From DASPKX01 sp035627835 (GTDB lineage Bacteria > Verrucomicrobiota > Verrucomicrobiia > Limisphaerales > SXQI01), in assembly GCA_035627835.1 (NCBI GenBank), contig DASPKX010000011.1, forward strand, positions 1 through 12,475: 12,475 bases of DNA, given 5' to 3'. A model generated the notes under the pieces. That model had not been told where the DNA came from, ran no database searches, and saw nothing but the letters and a program-made list of their open reading frames with translations. This document shows, piece by piece, positions 12,335 through 12,475 of this stretch (the stretch's first letter is position 1; every line of letters starts with the position of its first letter). The position numbers were made by a program, and so were the translations under genes.

Positions 12335-12475
12335 ATGAACTACATCTTTGTTTTCCTCGCGATCGCTGCGGGGGCTTGCATCTCACTTCAGGCCGCGGCG
12401 AATGCCTCCCTCCGCACCCACCTTCAGGACGCCCGCTGGGCCACCTTTTTCTCCATCTGCGGCACCATCGCGACA
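12335..12475 (+). CDS. DMT-superfamily transporter, YdcZ/DUF606 type (partial, runs off the window)
   Basis: The first 47 codons of a membrane protein, cut by the window end. The ATG at 12335 starts MNYIFVFLAIAAGACISLQA, a hydrophobic helix with the family-like pattern ending in Q-A-A-x-N-A-x-L-R. Then comes a short polar loop (THLQDAR) and a second helix beginning WATFFSICGTIAT. This is the N-terminal hallmark of the YdcZ/DUF606 branch of small drug/metabolite transporters, whose substrates are mostly unknown. The same frame stays open upstream through the IS110 remnant, so an automatic call could wrongly fuse the two; the internal ATG fits the family start. No Shine-Dalgarno or promoter is visible in the 94 nt before it. 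Confidence 0.75.
   Translation, partial: MNYIFVFLAIAAGACISLQAAANASLRTHLQDARWATFFSICGTIAT

Overview
The window looks like a chromosomal segment from a Verrucomicrobia-type bacterium, possibly from the Limisphaerales/Pedosphaera neighbourhood. This is inferred from gene style, not from a search. The clues are a pseudopilin with a C-terminal H-X9-DG motif, a secreted protein ending in an FFRL-type module common in that phylum, few Shine-Dalgarno sequences, and long Ala/Lys/Pro-rich tails on ribosomal proteins. Most of the window is core housekeeping DNA. Only the last 1.5 kb is accessory in character.

Left half, mostly minus strand: a secreted protein of unknown function (140-1015, +) converges on an aspartate-family amino acid operon transcribed leftward as hom (homoserine dehydrogenase), thrC (threonine synthase) and lysC (aspartokinase). 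hom and thrC overlap by 4 nt, and 26 nt separate thrC from lysC. The operon supplies the first and last steps and a middle reduction of threonine synthesis and feeds the lysine and methionine branches. Upstream on the same strand lie pilC/gspF (inner-membrane platform protein) and a type II pseudopilin, a small pilus or secretion pair.

Right half, plus strand: a divergent promoter region (about 6940-7075) separates the pseudopilin from the translation and nucleotide block prs - rplY - pth - rpsF - ssb - rplI, which ends in a clear intrinsic terminator at 10928-10958. This joins two widespread bacterial clusters, prs-ctc-pth and rpsF-ssb-rpsR-rplI, but rpsR is missing from its usual place. Pth and Prs carry substitutions at normally conserved active-site positions.

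From 10960 to 11777 there is no credible gene. The stretch holds two diverged copies of a unit of about 280-337 bp, built from small palindromes. Four copies of a GTCA-containing hairpin keep the loop and inner stem constant, while the two outer pairs change in a compensatory way. Next to this array is a decayed IS110-family transposase (11778 to about 12240), with a 1-nt frameshift and a lost C-terminus. The window ends inside the first 47 codons of a YdcZ/DUF606-type DMT transporter. No clear new multi-gene defence or mobile system was found; the most interesting material is the covarying palindrome array beside the IS110 remnant.
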